From contig BSBM01002101.1 in NCBI GenBank assembly GCA_027924585.1, positions 248,001 through 312,000 on the forward strand: 64,000 nt of DNA, in the 5' to 3' direction. Both the position numbers and the translations under genes were made by a program. The notes beneath the pieces are model-generated. The model was not told the DNA's origin. It searched no databases and saw only the letters and a program-made list of their open reading frames with translations. Below, in pieces: positions 8,087-19,999 of this stretch (its first letter is position 1; each line of letters opens with the position of its first letter). This DNA is from Larix kaempferi. Taxonomy: Eukaryota > Streptophyta > Pinopsida > Pinales > Pinaceae.

Positions 8087-8825
8087 GTCTGGCGAAAACG
8101 CAGGGTCGAGTTTCGGCTTTGACCAACTTCTTGGAATTGAAATTTGAGAATAGATTTGGATATCCCATTGGTAGACAAGCATGCACACCAACTTTCATGA
8201 CGTTTCGAGCTATTTTCTCCCCATTTAATCCCAAGTCTAGCGAAAACGCACGGTCGCATTTTGGCTTTGATGTACTTCTCGGAATTGAAATTTGAGAATA
8301 AATTTGGATGCCGCATTGGTAGAGGAGCGCGTACGCCAACTTTCGTGACGTTCTGAGCTATTTTCTCAACATTTAAGCCCAAGTCTAGCGAAAATGCACA
8401 GTCGCGTTTCGGCTTTGACCTACTTCTCGGAGTTGAAATTTGAGAATAAATTTGGATGCCCCATTCGTAGACAAGTGCATATGCCAACTTTCGTGATATT
8501 CCCGGCTATTTTCTCACCCTTTAAGCTGAAGTCTAACGAAAATGCACGGTCGTGTTTCGGACTTGACCAACTTCTCAGAATTTAAATTTGAGAATAGATA
8601 TGGATGCCCCATTGGTAGACAAGCATGCACGCCAACTTTCATGACGTTCCGAGCTATTTTCTCCCCCTTTAAGCCCAAGTCTAGCGAAACCGCACGTTCG
8701 ATTTTCAACTTTGACCAACTTCTTGGAATTTAAATTTGAGAATAGTTTTGAATGTCTGATTGGTAGACAGACGTCCACGCCAACTTTTGTAACGTTCGAG
8801 CTTTTTTCTCCCCCTTTAACCCCAA
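8087..8825. repeat. Distinct sub-block, monomers 56-60
   Basis: All five monomers here are class A in the middle (AAATTTGAGAATA), so the A/B alternation is absent. Monomers 56-58 have TTTCGGCTTTGA or TTTTGGCTTTGA and monomer 59 has TTTCGGACTTGA; monomers 57-59 read TTTGGATGCC or TATGGATGCC in place of GGATGTCC. Monomer 57 also has the odd GGTAGAGGAGCGCGTACG. Monomer 38 (5425) shares GGATATCCCAT with monomer 56. The block looks like a local expansion of one monomer type. Confidence 0.6.
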
Positions 8826-9417
8826 GCCTAGCGAAAACGCACGGTCGATTTTCATCTTTCACTAACTTCTCGGAATTGAAAATTGAGCATAGATTTGGAT
8901 GTCCCGTTGGTAGACAAGTGCGCACGCCAACTTTCGTGATGTTCCGAGCTATTTTCCCACCCTTTAATCCCAAGTCTATTGAAAACGCAAAGTTGAGTTT
9001 CAACTTTGAACACCTTCTCGGAATTGAAATTTTAGAATAGTTTTGGATGTCCCATTGGTAGACAAGTGTCCATGCCAACTTTCGTGACGTTCCGAGCTAT
9101 TTTCTCCCCATTTAAGCCCATGTCTGGCGAAAACACACGGTCGAGTTTCGACTTTGACCAACTTCGCGGAATTGAAAATTGAGTAGAGATTTGGATGTCC
9201 CATTGGTAGATAAGTGCGCAAGCCAACTTTCGTGACGTTCCGAGATATTTTCCCACCCTTTAATCCCAAGTCTAGCAAAAACGCACGGTCGAGTTTCAAC
9301 TTTGACTAACTTGTCGGAATTCAAATTTGAGAATAGATTTGGATGTCCCATTGGTAGATAAGCATCCACGCCAACTTTCGTGACGTTTCGAGCTTTTTTC
9401 TCCCCCTTTAAGACCAA

Positions 9418-9715
9418 GTCTAGCGAAAACGCGACGGTCGAGTTTCGACTTTCACCAACTTCTCAGAATTGAAAATTGAGCATAGATTTGGATGTCCCGT
9501 TGATAGAAAAGTGTGCACGCCAACTTTCGTAACGTTCTGAGCTATTTTCCAACCCTTTAATCCCAAGTCTATCGAAAACGCGACGGTCATGTTTAAACTT
9601 TGACCAAGTTCTCGGAATTGAAATTTGAGCATAGTTTTGGATGTCCCATTGGTAGACAAGCGTGCATGCCAACTTTCGTGACATTCCGAGCTATTTTCCA
9701 CCCCTTTAATCCCAA
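9418..9715. repeat. Monomers 65 and 66 of copy 1, each with a private inserted G
   Basis: At 9433 and 9582 copy 1 reads AACGCGACGGTC, while every other copy reads AACGCACGGTC at both places. Each monomer is therefore 149 bp here and 148 bp elsewhere. The same insertion in the same context in two adjacent monomers of one copy suggests either transfer between neighbouring monomers or a systematic consensus error. Confidence 0.85.
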
Positions 9716-9815
9716 GTCTAGCCTAAACGCACGGTCGAGTTTCAACTTTTACCAACTTCGCGGAATTGAAAATTGAGCATAGATTTGGATGTCCCATTGG
9801 TAGAAAAGTGTCCAT

Positions 9816-9821
9816 GCTAGC
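9816..9821. other. GCTAGC, apparently single-occurrence landmark of the unit
   Basis: Monomer 67 reads CCATGCTAGCTTTCATG where others read ATGCCAACTTTC. By my reading GCTAGC occurs once per unit, at 9816, 19814, 29812, 39810, 49810 and 59808. The spacings (9998, 9998, 9998, 10000 and 9998) give the unit length directly and show the 2-bp excess of copy 5. Confidence 0.75.
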
Positions 9822-10001
9822 TTTCATGACGTTCCGAGTTGTTTTCTCCGCCTTTAAGGCCAAGTCTAGTGAATAAGCACTGTCGAGGTTCGACTTTGAC
9901 GAACTTCACGCAATTGAAAATTGAGCATAAATTTGGATGTCCCGTTGGTAGAAAAGTGTGCACGCCAACTTTCGTGACCCTCCAAGCTATTTTCCCACCC
10001 T

Positions 10002-13000
10002 TTAAGCCCAAGTCTAGCGAAAATGCAGAGTTGAGTTTCGACTTTCACCAACTTCTTGGAATTGAAAATTGAGCACAGATTTGGATGTCCTATTGGTAGA
10101 CAAATGCGCACGCCAACTTTCGTGACGTTCCAAGCTATTTTTGCGCCCTTTAATTCCAAGTCTAGCGAAAAAAGCATTGTCGAGTTTCAACTTTGACCAA
10201 CTTCTTGGAATTGAAATTTGAGAATAGTTTTGGATGTCCCACTGGTAGACAAGCGTCCATGCCAACTTTCATGACGTTCCAAGCTATTTTCTCCCCCATT
10301 AAGCCCAACTCTAGTGAAAACGTACGGTCGAGTTTCGACTTTCACCAACTTCTCGGAATTGAAAATTGAGCATAGATTTGGATGTCCAATTTGTAGACAT
10401 GCACGCACAGCAACTTTCGTGATGCTACAAGCTAATTTAACACCCTTTAAGCTCAAGTCTAGCAAAAACGCATGATGGCATTTTGACTTTGAAAAACTTA
10501 TTGGAATTGAAATTTGAGAATAGATTTGGATGTCCCATTGGTAAACAAGCGTGCACGCCAAATTTGGTGAGGTTTCGAGTTATTTTCTCTCCCTTTAATC
10601 CCAAGTCTAGTGAAGACGCACGATCGAGTTTCAACTTTGACCAACTTCTTGGAATTGAAATTTGAGCATAGATTTGTATGTCCCGTTGGTAGACAAGTGC
10701 GCACGCCAACTTTCGTTACATTCCGAGCTATTTTCTTCCCCTTTAAGCCAAACTCTAGAGAAAATGCGCAGTCGAGTTTCAACTTTGACTAACTTCTCGG
10801 AATTGAAATTTGAGAATTGATTTGGATGTCACATTGTTAGACAAGCGTCCACGCCAACTTTCGTGACGTTGCGAGTTTCGACTTTCACCAACTTCTCGGA
10901 ATTGAAAATTGAGCATAGATTTAGATTTCCCGTTGGTAGACAAGTGCGCACACCAACTTTCATGACGTTCCGACGTATTTTCCCACATTTTAAGCCCAGG
11001 TCTAGCGAAAACGCACAGTGGAGTTTCGACTTTCACCAACTTCTCGAAATTGAAATTTGAGAATAGTTTTGGATGTCCCATTGGTAGAAAAGTGTCCACA
11101 CCAACTTTCGTGACATTTCGAGCTATTTTATCCCCCCTTTAAGCACAACTCTAGAGAAAACGCACGGTCCCGTTTCGGCTTTGACCAACTTCTCGGAATT
11201 GAAAACTGAGAATAGATTTGGATGTCCTTGTAGACATGCCCACACAGCAACTTTTGTGACGTTACGAGCTAATTTCACACCCTTTAAACTCAAGTCTAGC
11301 GAAAACGCATGGTGGCATTTCGACCTTGATCAACTTCTCGGAATTGGAAATTGAGCACAGATTTGGATGTACCATTGGTAGACAAGTGCGCACACCAACT
11401 TTCGTGACATTCCAAGCTATTTTCCCGCCTTTTAATTCCAAGTCTAGCGAAAAAAGCATGCTCGAGCTTCGACTTTCACCAACTTCTCGGAATTGAAAAT
11501 TGAGCATAGATTTGGATGTCCCATTTGTAGACATGCGTGCACGGCAACTTTCGTGACGCTACGAGCTAATTTCACACCCTTTAAGCTCAAGTCTAGCGAA
11601 AACGCATGGTGGCATTTCGAATTTGACCAACTTCTTGGAATTGAAATTTGAGAATAGATTTGAAAGTCACATTGTTAGACAAGCATCCACGCCAACTTTC
11701 ATAACGTTTCGAGCTTTTTTCTCCCCCTTTAAGCCCAAGTCTAGCGAAAACGCACGGATGAGTTTCGACTTTCACCAACTTCTCAAAATTTAAAATAGAG
11801 CATATATTTGGATGTCCCGTTGGTAGACAAGTGCGCACGCCAACTTCCTTCACATTCCGAGCTATTTTCCTACCTTTTAAGCCCAAGTCTAGCGAAAACG
11901 CACGGTCGAGTTTCAACTTTAACCAACTTCTCGGAATTGAAATTTGAGAATAGTTTTGGATGTCTTATTGGTAGACAAGCGTCCACACCAACTTTCGTCA
12001 CATTCTGAGCTATTTTATCCCCCTTTAAGCCCAACTCTAGAGAAAACGCACGGTCGCGTTTCGTCTTTGACCTACTTCTCGGAATTGAAAACTGAGAAAA
12101 GATTTGGATGTCCCATTTTCTAACATGCGTGGACAACAACTTTCGTGACGTTACGAGCTAATTTCACACCCTTTAAGCTCAAGTCTAACGAAAATTTTGA
12201 CTTTGACCAACTTCTGGGAATTGAAATTTGAGAATAGATTTGGATGTCTCGTTGGTAGACAAGTGCGCATGCCAACTTTCGTGATGTTCCGAGCTATTTT
12301 CCCACCCTTTAAGCCCAAGTCTAGCGAAAACACATGGTCGAGTTTCAACTTTGACCAATTTCCCGAAATTGAAATTTGAGAATAGTTTTGGATGTCCCAT
12401 TGGTAAACAAGCATCCATGCCAACTTTCGTGACGTGCCGACCTATTTTCTGCCCCATTAAGCCCAACTCTAGTGAAAACGTACGGTCGAGTTTCGAATTT
12501 CACCAACTTCTCCGAATTGAAAATTGAGCATAGATTTGGATGTCCCATTTGTAGACATGCGCACACAGCAAAATTCATGACGTTACGAGCTAATTTCACA
12601 CCCTTTAAGCTCAAGTCTAGCGAAAACACATGGTGGCATTTCGACTTTGACCAACTTCTGGGAATTGAAATTTGAGAATAGATTTGGATGTCCCGTTGGT
12701 AGACAAGTGTGCACGCCAACGTTCGTGACGTTACGAGCTAATTTCACACCCTTTAAGCTCAAGTCTAGAGAAAACGCATGGTGGCGTTTCGACTTTGACC
12801 AAGTTCTGGGAATTGAAATTTGCGAATAGATTTGGATGTCCCGTTGGTAGACAAGTGCCCATGCCAACTTTCATGATGTTCCAAGGTATTTTATCCCCCT
12901 TTAAGCCCAAGTCTAGAGAAAACGCACGGCCGCGTTTCGGGTTTGACCTACTTCTCGGAATTGAAAATTGAGAATAGATTCGGACGTCCCATTTGTAGAC

Positions 13001-16000
13001 TGGTGTGCACACCAACTTTCGTGACGTTCCAAGCTATTTTTTCACCCTTTAAGCTCAAGCCTAGCAAAAACGCACGGTCGATTTTCGACATTCACCAACT
13101 TCTCGAAATTGAAAATTGAGCATTGATTTGGATTTCCCATTGGTAGACAAGTGCGCACGCCAACGCTCATGACGTTCCGAGCTATTTTCCCACCCTTTAA
13201 GCTTAAGTCTAGCGAAAACGAATGGTGGCGTTTCGACTTTGACCAAGTTCTGGGAATTGAAATTTGAGAATAGATTTGGATGTCCCGTTGGTAGACAAGT
13301 GCCCATGCCAACGTTCGGGACGTTCCGAGGTATTTTCTCGCCCTTTAAGCCCAACTCTAGAGAAAACGCACGATCGCGTTTCGGGTTTGACCTGCTTCTC
13401 GGAATTGAAAATCGGGAATAGATTTGGATGTCCCATTTGTAGACATGCGTGCAAAGCAAATTTCGTGACGTTATGAGCTAATTTCACACCCTGTAAGCTA
13501 AAGTCTAGCGAAAACATATGGTGGCGTTTCGACTTTGACCAACCTATGGGAATTGAAAATTAAGAATAGATTTAGATGTCCCATTGGTAGACAAGCGTCC
13601 ACGCCAACTTTCATGATGTTTCGAGCTTTGTTCTCCCCCTTTAAGCCCAAGCCTACTGAAAACACACGGTCGAATTTCGACTTTCACCAAATTCATGGAA
13701 TTGAAAATTGAGCATAGATTTGGATTTCCCGTTGGTAGAAAAGTGTGCACGCCAACGTTCGCGATGTTCTGAGCTATTTTACCACCCTTTAAGCCCAAGT
13801 CTAGCGAAAACACACTGTCGAGGTTTGACTTCGACGAACTTTGCTGAATGGAAAATTGAGCGTAGATTTGGATGTCCCGTTGGTAGACAAGTCCGCACGC
13901 CAACTTTCGTGATGTTCCGAGCTATTTTCCCACCCTTTAATCCCAAGTCTAGCGAAAACGCACGGTCGAGTTTCAACTTTGACCACCTTCTCGGAATTGA
14001 AATTTGAGAATAGTTTTGGATGTCCCATTGGTAGACAAGCGTCCATGCCAACTTTCCTGATGTTCCGAACTATTTTCTCCCCCTTTAAGCCCAAGTCTAG
14101 CGAAAACGGACGGTTGAGTTTTGACTTTGAACAACTTCACGGAATTGAAAATTGAGCATAGATTTGGATGTCCCATTGGTAGACAAGTGCGCATGCCAAC
14201 TTTCATGGTGTTCCGAGCTATTTTCCCGCCCTATAATCCCAAGTCTAGCAAAAAAAGCATGGTCGATTTTCAACTTTGCCAACTTCTCGGAATTGAAATT
14301 TGAGAATAGTTTTGGATGTCCCATTGGTAGACAAGCGTCCATGCCAACTTTCGTGACGTTTCGAGCTATTTTCTCCCCCTTTAAGCCCAAGTTTAGTGAA
14401 AACGAACGGTCGAGTTTCAACTTTGACCAACTTCTTGGAATTGAAATTTGAGAATAGTTTTGGATGTCCCATTGGTAGACAAGTGTCCACACCAACTTTC
14501 ATCACATTTCGAGCTATTTTATCCCCCTTTAAGCCCAACTCTACTGAAAACACACGGTCGCGTTTCGGCTTTGACCTACTTCTCGGAATTGAAAATTGAG
14601 AATAGATTTGGATGTCCCATTTGTGGACATGCGTACACAACAACTTTCGTGACGTTACGAGCTAATTTCACACCCTTTAAGCTCAAGTCTAGCGAAAAAT
14701 CACGGTCGAGTTTCAACTTTGACCAACTTCCCGGAATTTAAATTTGAGAATAGTTTGGGATGTCCCATTGGTAGACAAGCGTCCACACCAACTTCCGTGA
14801 CGTTCCGACCTATTTTCTGCCCCATTAAGCCCAACTCTAGTGAAAACGTATGGTCGAGTTTTGACTTTCACCAACTTCTCGGAATTAAAAATTGAGCATA
14901 TATTTGGATGTCCCATTTGTAGACATGCACGCACAACAAATTTCGTGACGTTAAGAGCTAATTTCACACCCTTTAAGCTCAAGTGTAGTGAAAACGCATG
15001 GTGGCATTTCGACTTTGACCAACTTCTTGAATTGAAATTTGAGAATAGATTTGGATGTACCGTTGGTAGACAAGTGCGCACGCCAACTTTCGTGACGTTT
15101 TGAGTTATTTACCCACCCTTTAAGCCCAAGTCTAGCAAAAACGCAGGATCGAGTTTCAACTTTGACCAACTTCTTGGAATTGAAGTTTGAGAATAGATTT
15201 GGATGTCCCATTGGTAGACAAGCGTCCATGCCAACTTTCGTGACGTTTCGAGCTATTTTCTCCTCCTTTAATCCCAAGTCTAGCGAAAACGCACGGTCGA
15301 GTTTCGACTTTGACCAGCTTCGCGGAATTGAAAATTGAGCATAGATTTGGATTCCCTGTTGGTCGACAACTGCACACGCCAACTTTCGTGATGTTCCGAG
15401 AAATTCTCCACCCTTTAAGGCTAAGTCTAGCAAAAACGCACGGTCGAGTTTCGGCTTTGACCAACTTCTCGGAATTGAAATTTGAGAATAGATTTGGATA
15501 TCCCATAGGTAGACAACCGTGCACGCCAACTTTCGTGATGTTCTGAGCTATTTTATTCCCCTTTATGCCCAACACTAGAGAAAACGCACGGTTGCATTTC
15601 GGCTTTGACCTACTTCTCGGAATTGAAAATTGAGAATAGATTTGGATGTCCCATTTGTAGACATGCGCGCACAGCAACGTTCGTGACGTTCCGAGCTATT
15701 TTCTCCCCCTTTAAGACCAACTCTAGCGAAAACGCACGATCAAGTTTCAACTTTGACCAACTTCTCAGAATTGAAATTTGAGAATAGTTTTGGATGTCCC
15801 ATTGGTAGACAAGTGTCCACACGAACTTTCGTGACATTCCGAGCTATTTTCTCCCCCTTTAAGCCCAACTCTAGAGAAAACGCACGGTCTCGTTTCGGCT
15901 TTGACCTACTTCTCGGAATTGAAAATTGAGAATCGATTTGGATGTCCCATTTGTAGACATGCGCGCACAGCAACTTTCATGACGTTCCGAGCTATTTTCT

Positions 16001-19000
16001 CCCCCTTTATGCACAACTCTAGAGAAAACGCACGATCAAGTTTCAACTTTGACCAACTTTTCGGAATTGAAATTTGAGAATATTTTTGGATGTCCCATTG
16101 GTAGACAAGCGTCCACACCAACTTTCGTGACGTTACGAGCTAATTTCACACCCTTTAAGCTCAAGCCTAGAGAAAACTCATGGTGGCGTTTTGACTTTGA
16201 CCAACTTCTCGTAATTGAAAATTGAGCATAGATTTGGATGTACCGTTGGTAGACAAGTGCGCATGCCAACTTTCGTTACGTTCTGAGCTATTTTCTCACC
16301 CTTTAAGCCCAAGTCTAGCGAAAAAACACGGTCGAGTTTCAACTTTGACCAACTTCTCGAAATTGAAATTCAAGAATAGTTTTGGATGTCCTATTGGTAG
16401 ACAAGCGTCCACAGCAACTTTCGTGACATTCCGAGCTATTTTCTCCCCCTTTATGCCCAAGTCTAGAGAAAACACACGTTCAAGTTTCGACTTTGACGAA
16501 CTTCACGGAATTCAAAATTAAGCATAGATTTGGATGTTCCGTTGGTAGACAAGTGAGCACGCCAACTTTCGTGACTTTTCGAGCTATTTTCCCACCCTTT
16601 AAGCCCAAGTCTAGCGTAAACGCACGGTTGCGTTTCAACTTTGAGCAGCTTCTCCGAATTGAATTGTGAGAATAGATTTGGATGTCCCATTTGTAGACAA
16701 GCGTCCATGCCAACTTTCGTGACGTTTCGATCTATTTTCTCCCCCTTTAATCCCAAGTATAGCAAAAACGCACCATCGAGTTTCGACTTTGACCAAATTC
16801 ACCAAATTGAAAATTGAGCATAAATTTGGATGTCCCGTTGGTAGACAAGTGCGCACGCCAACTTTCGTGATGTTCCAAGCTATTTTCTCACCGTTTAAGC
16901 CCAAGTCTAGCAAAAACGCATATTCGATTTTCAACTTTTACCAACTTCTCGAAATTTAAATTTGAGAATAGATTTGGATGTCCCATTGGTAGACAAGCGT
17001 CCATGCCAACTTTCATGACGTTTCGAGCTTTTTTCTCCCCCTTTAACCCCAAGACCAGCGAAAACGCACGGTCGAGTTTCGACTTTGACCAACTTCTCGG
17101 AATTAAAAATTTAGAATCGATTCGGATGACCCATTTGTAGACATGCACGCACAACAACTTTCATGACGTTACGAGCTAATTTCACACCCTTTAAGCCCAA
17201 TTCTAGAGAAAACGCATGATCCAGTTTCAACTTTGACCACCTTCTTCGAATTGAAATTTGAGAATAGTTTTAGATGTCCCATTGGTAGACAAGCATCCAC
17301 ACAAACTTTGTGACGTTCCGAGCTATTTTCTCTCCCTTTAAGCCCAAGTCTAGCGAAAACGCACGGACGATTTTCGACTTTCAACAACTTCTCGGAATTG
17401 AAAATTGAGCATAGATTTGGATGTCCCATTGGTAAACAAGTGCGCACACCAACTTTCATGACGTTCCGAGGTATTTTCCCACCCTTTAATCCCAAGTCTA
17501 GCGAAAATGCATGGTCGCCTTACGGCTTTGACCTACTTCTAGGAATTTAAAACGTAGAATAGATTTGGATGTCCCATTTGTAGACATGCGCGCACAACAC
17601 ATTTCGTGATGCTACGAGCTAATTTCACACCCTTTAAACTCAAGTCTAGTGAAAACGCATTGTGGCATTTCGACCTTGACCAACTTCACGGAATCGAAAA
17701 TTGAGCATAGATTTGGATGTCCCGTTGGTAAACAAGTGTGCACGCCAACTTTCGTGACGTTCCGAGCTATTTTCCAACCCTTTAAGCCCAAGTCTAGCGT
17801 AAACGCATGGTCGCGTTTCAACTTTGACTAACTTCTCAGAATTGAAATTTGAGAATAGATTTGGATGTCCCATTGGTAGACAAGCGTCCACACCAACGTT
17901 CGTGAAATTTCGAGCTATTTTTCCTGCTTTAAGCCAAACTCTAGAGAAAACGCGCGGTCGAATTTCAACTCTGACCAACTTCTCGGAATTGAAATTTGAG
18001 AATATTTTTGGATGTCACACTGGTAGAAAAGCGTCCACACCAACTTTCGTAATGTTCCGAGCTATTTTCTACCCCTTTAAGCCTAAGTCTGGCGAAAACG
18101 CAGGGTCGAGTTTCGGCTTTGACCAACTTCTTGGAATTGAAATTTGAGAATAGATTTGGATATCCCATTGGTAGACAAGCATGCACACCAACTTTCATGA
18201 CGTTTCGAGCTATTTTCTCCCCATTTAATCCCAAGTCTAGCGAAAACGCACGGTCGCATTTTGGCTTTGATGTACTTCTCGGAATTGAAATTTGAGAATA
18301 AATTTGGATGCCGCATTGGTAGAGGAGCGCGTACGCCAACTTTCGTGACGTTCTGAGCTATTTTCTCAACATTTAAGCCCAAGTCTAGCGAAAATGCACA
18401 GTCGCGTTTCGGCTTTGACCTACTTCTCGGAGTTGAAATTTGAGAATAAATTTGGATGCCCCATTCGTAGACAAGTGCATATGCCAACTTTCGTGATATT
18501 CCCGGCTATTTTCTCACCCTTTAAGCTGAAGTCTAACGAAAATGCACGGTCGTGTTTCGGACTTGACCAACTTCTCAGAATTTAAATTTGAGAATAGATA
18601 TGGATGCCCCATTGGTAGACAAGCATGCACGCCAACTTTCATGACGTTCCGAGCTATTTTCTCCCCCTTTAAGCCCAAGTCTAGCGAAACCGCACGTTCG
18701 ATTTTCAACTTTGACCAACTTCTTGGAATTTAAATTTGAGAATAGTTTTGAATGTCTGATTGGTAGACAGACGTCCACGCCAACTTTTGTAACGTTCGAG
18801 CTTATTTCTCCCCCTTTAACCCCAAGCCTAGCGAAAACGCACGGTCGATTTTCATCTTTCACTAACTTCTCGGAATTGAAAATTGAGCATAGATTTGGAT
18901 GTCCCGTTGGTAGACAAGTGCGCACGCCAACTTTCGTGATGTTCCGAGCTATTTTCCCACCCTTTAATCCCAAGTCTATTGAAAACGCAAAGTTGAGTTT

Positions 19001-19999
19001 CAACTTTGAACACCTTCTCGGAATTGAAATTTTAGAATAGTTTTGGATGTCCCATTGGTAGACAAGTGTCCATGCCAACTTTCGTGACGTTCCGAGCTAT
19101 TTTCTCCCCATTTAAGCCCATGTCTGGCGAAAACACACGGTCGAGTTTCGACTTTGACCAACTTCGCGGAATTGAAAATTGAGTAGAGATTTGGATGTCC
19201 CATTGGTAGATAAGTGCGCAAGCCAACTTTCGTGACGTTCCGAGATATTTTCCCACCCTTTAATCCCAAGTCTAGCAAAAACGCACGGTCGAGTTTCAAC
19301 TTTGACTAACTTGTCGGAATTCAAATTTGAGAATAGATTTGGATGTCCCATTGGTAGATAAGCATCCACGCCAACTTTCGTGACGTTTCGAGCTTTTTTC
19401 TCCCCCTTTAAGACCAAGTCTAGCGAAAACGCACGGTCGAGTTTCGACTTTCACCAACTTCTCAGAATTGAAAATTGAGCATAGATTTGGATGTCCCGTT
19501 GATAGAAAAGTGTGCACGCCAACTTTCGTAACGTTCTGAGCTATTTTCCAACCCTTTAATCCCAAGTCTATCGAAAACGCACGGTCATGTTTAAACTTTG
19601 ACCAAGTTCTCGGAATTGAAATTTGAGCATAGTTTTGGATGTCCCATTGGTAGACAAGCGTGCATGCCAACTTTCGTGACATTCCGAGCTATTTTCCACC
19701 CCTTTAATCCCAAGTCTAGCCTAAACGCACGGTCGAGTTTCAACTTTTACCAACTTCGCGGAATTGAAAATTGAGCATAGATTTGGATGTCCCATTGGTA
19801 GAAAAGTGTCCATGCTAGCTTTCATGACGTTCCGAGTTGTTTTCTCCGCCTTTAAGGCCAAGTCTAGTGAATAAGCACTGTCGAGGTTCGACTTTGACGA
19901 ACTTCACGCAATTGAAAATTGAGCATAAATTTGGATGTCTCGTTGGTAGAAAAGTGTGCACGCCAACTTTCGTGACCCTCCAAGCTATTTTCCCACCCT
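10002..19999. repeat. HOR unit copy 2 (9,998 bp)
   Basis: This copy repeats copy 1 base for base apart from a handful of sites. It lacks the three one-base insertions of copy 1, so the shift relative to copy 1 runs 10001, then 10000, then 9998. Its only private base found is T at 19940 (GATGTCTCG where all others read GATGTCCCG). It carries A at 18804, shared with copies 3 and 4, and C and A at the sites matching 3651 and 3694. This is the canonical unit length. Confidence 0.97.

Larger units (their letters stand above)
1..10001. repeat. HOR unit copy 1 (68 monomers, 10,001 bp)
   Basis: This is the reference copy for internal coordinates. Monomer heads (first base of the GTCTAG-like motif) are at 11, 159, 308, 456, 604, 752, [seventh head deleted], 999, 1148, 1293, 1441, 1590, 1738, 1886, 2034, 2182, 2318, 2466, 2614, 2762, 2910, 3058, 3206, 3354, 3502, 3650, 3798, 3946, 4094, 4242, 4390, 4538, 4687, 4835, 4983, 5130, 5278, 5425, 5573, 5721, 5869, 6017, 6165, 6313, 6461, 6609, 6757, 6905, 7053, 7201, 7348, 7496, 7644, 7792, 7939, 8087, 8235, 8383, 8531, 8679, 8826, 8974, 9122, 9270, 9418, 9567, 9716 and 9864; the next head, 10012, starts the following unit. 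The copy is 3 bp longer than the others because of private one-base insertions at about 4550, 9433 and 9582. It also has private bases T1359, G1803 and T3107. At 3651 and 3694 it carries T and T, as only copy 5 does. Confidence 0.97.
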
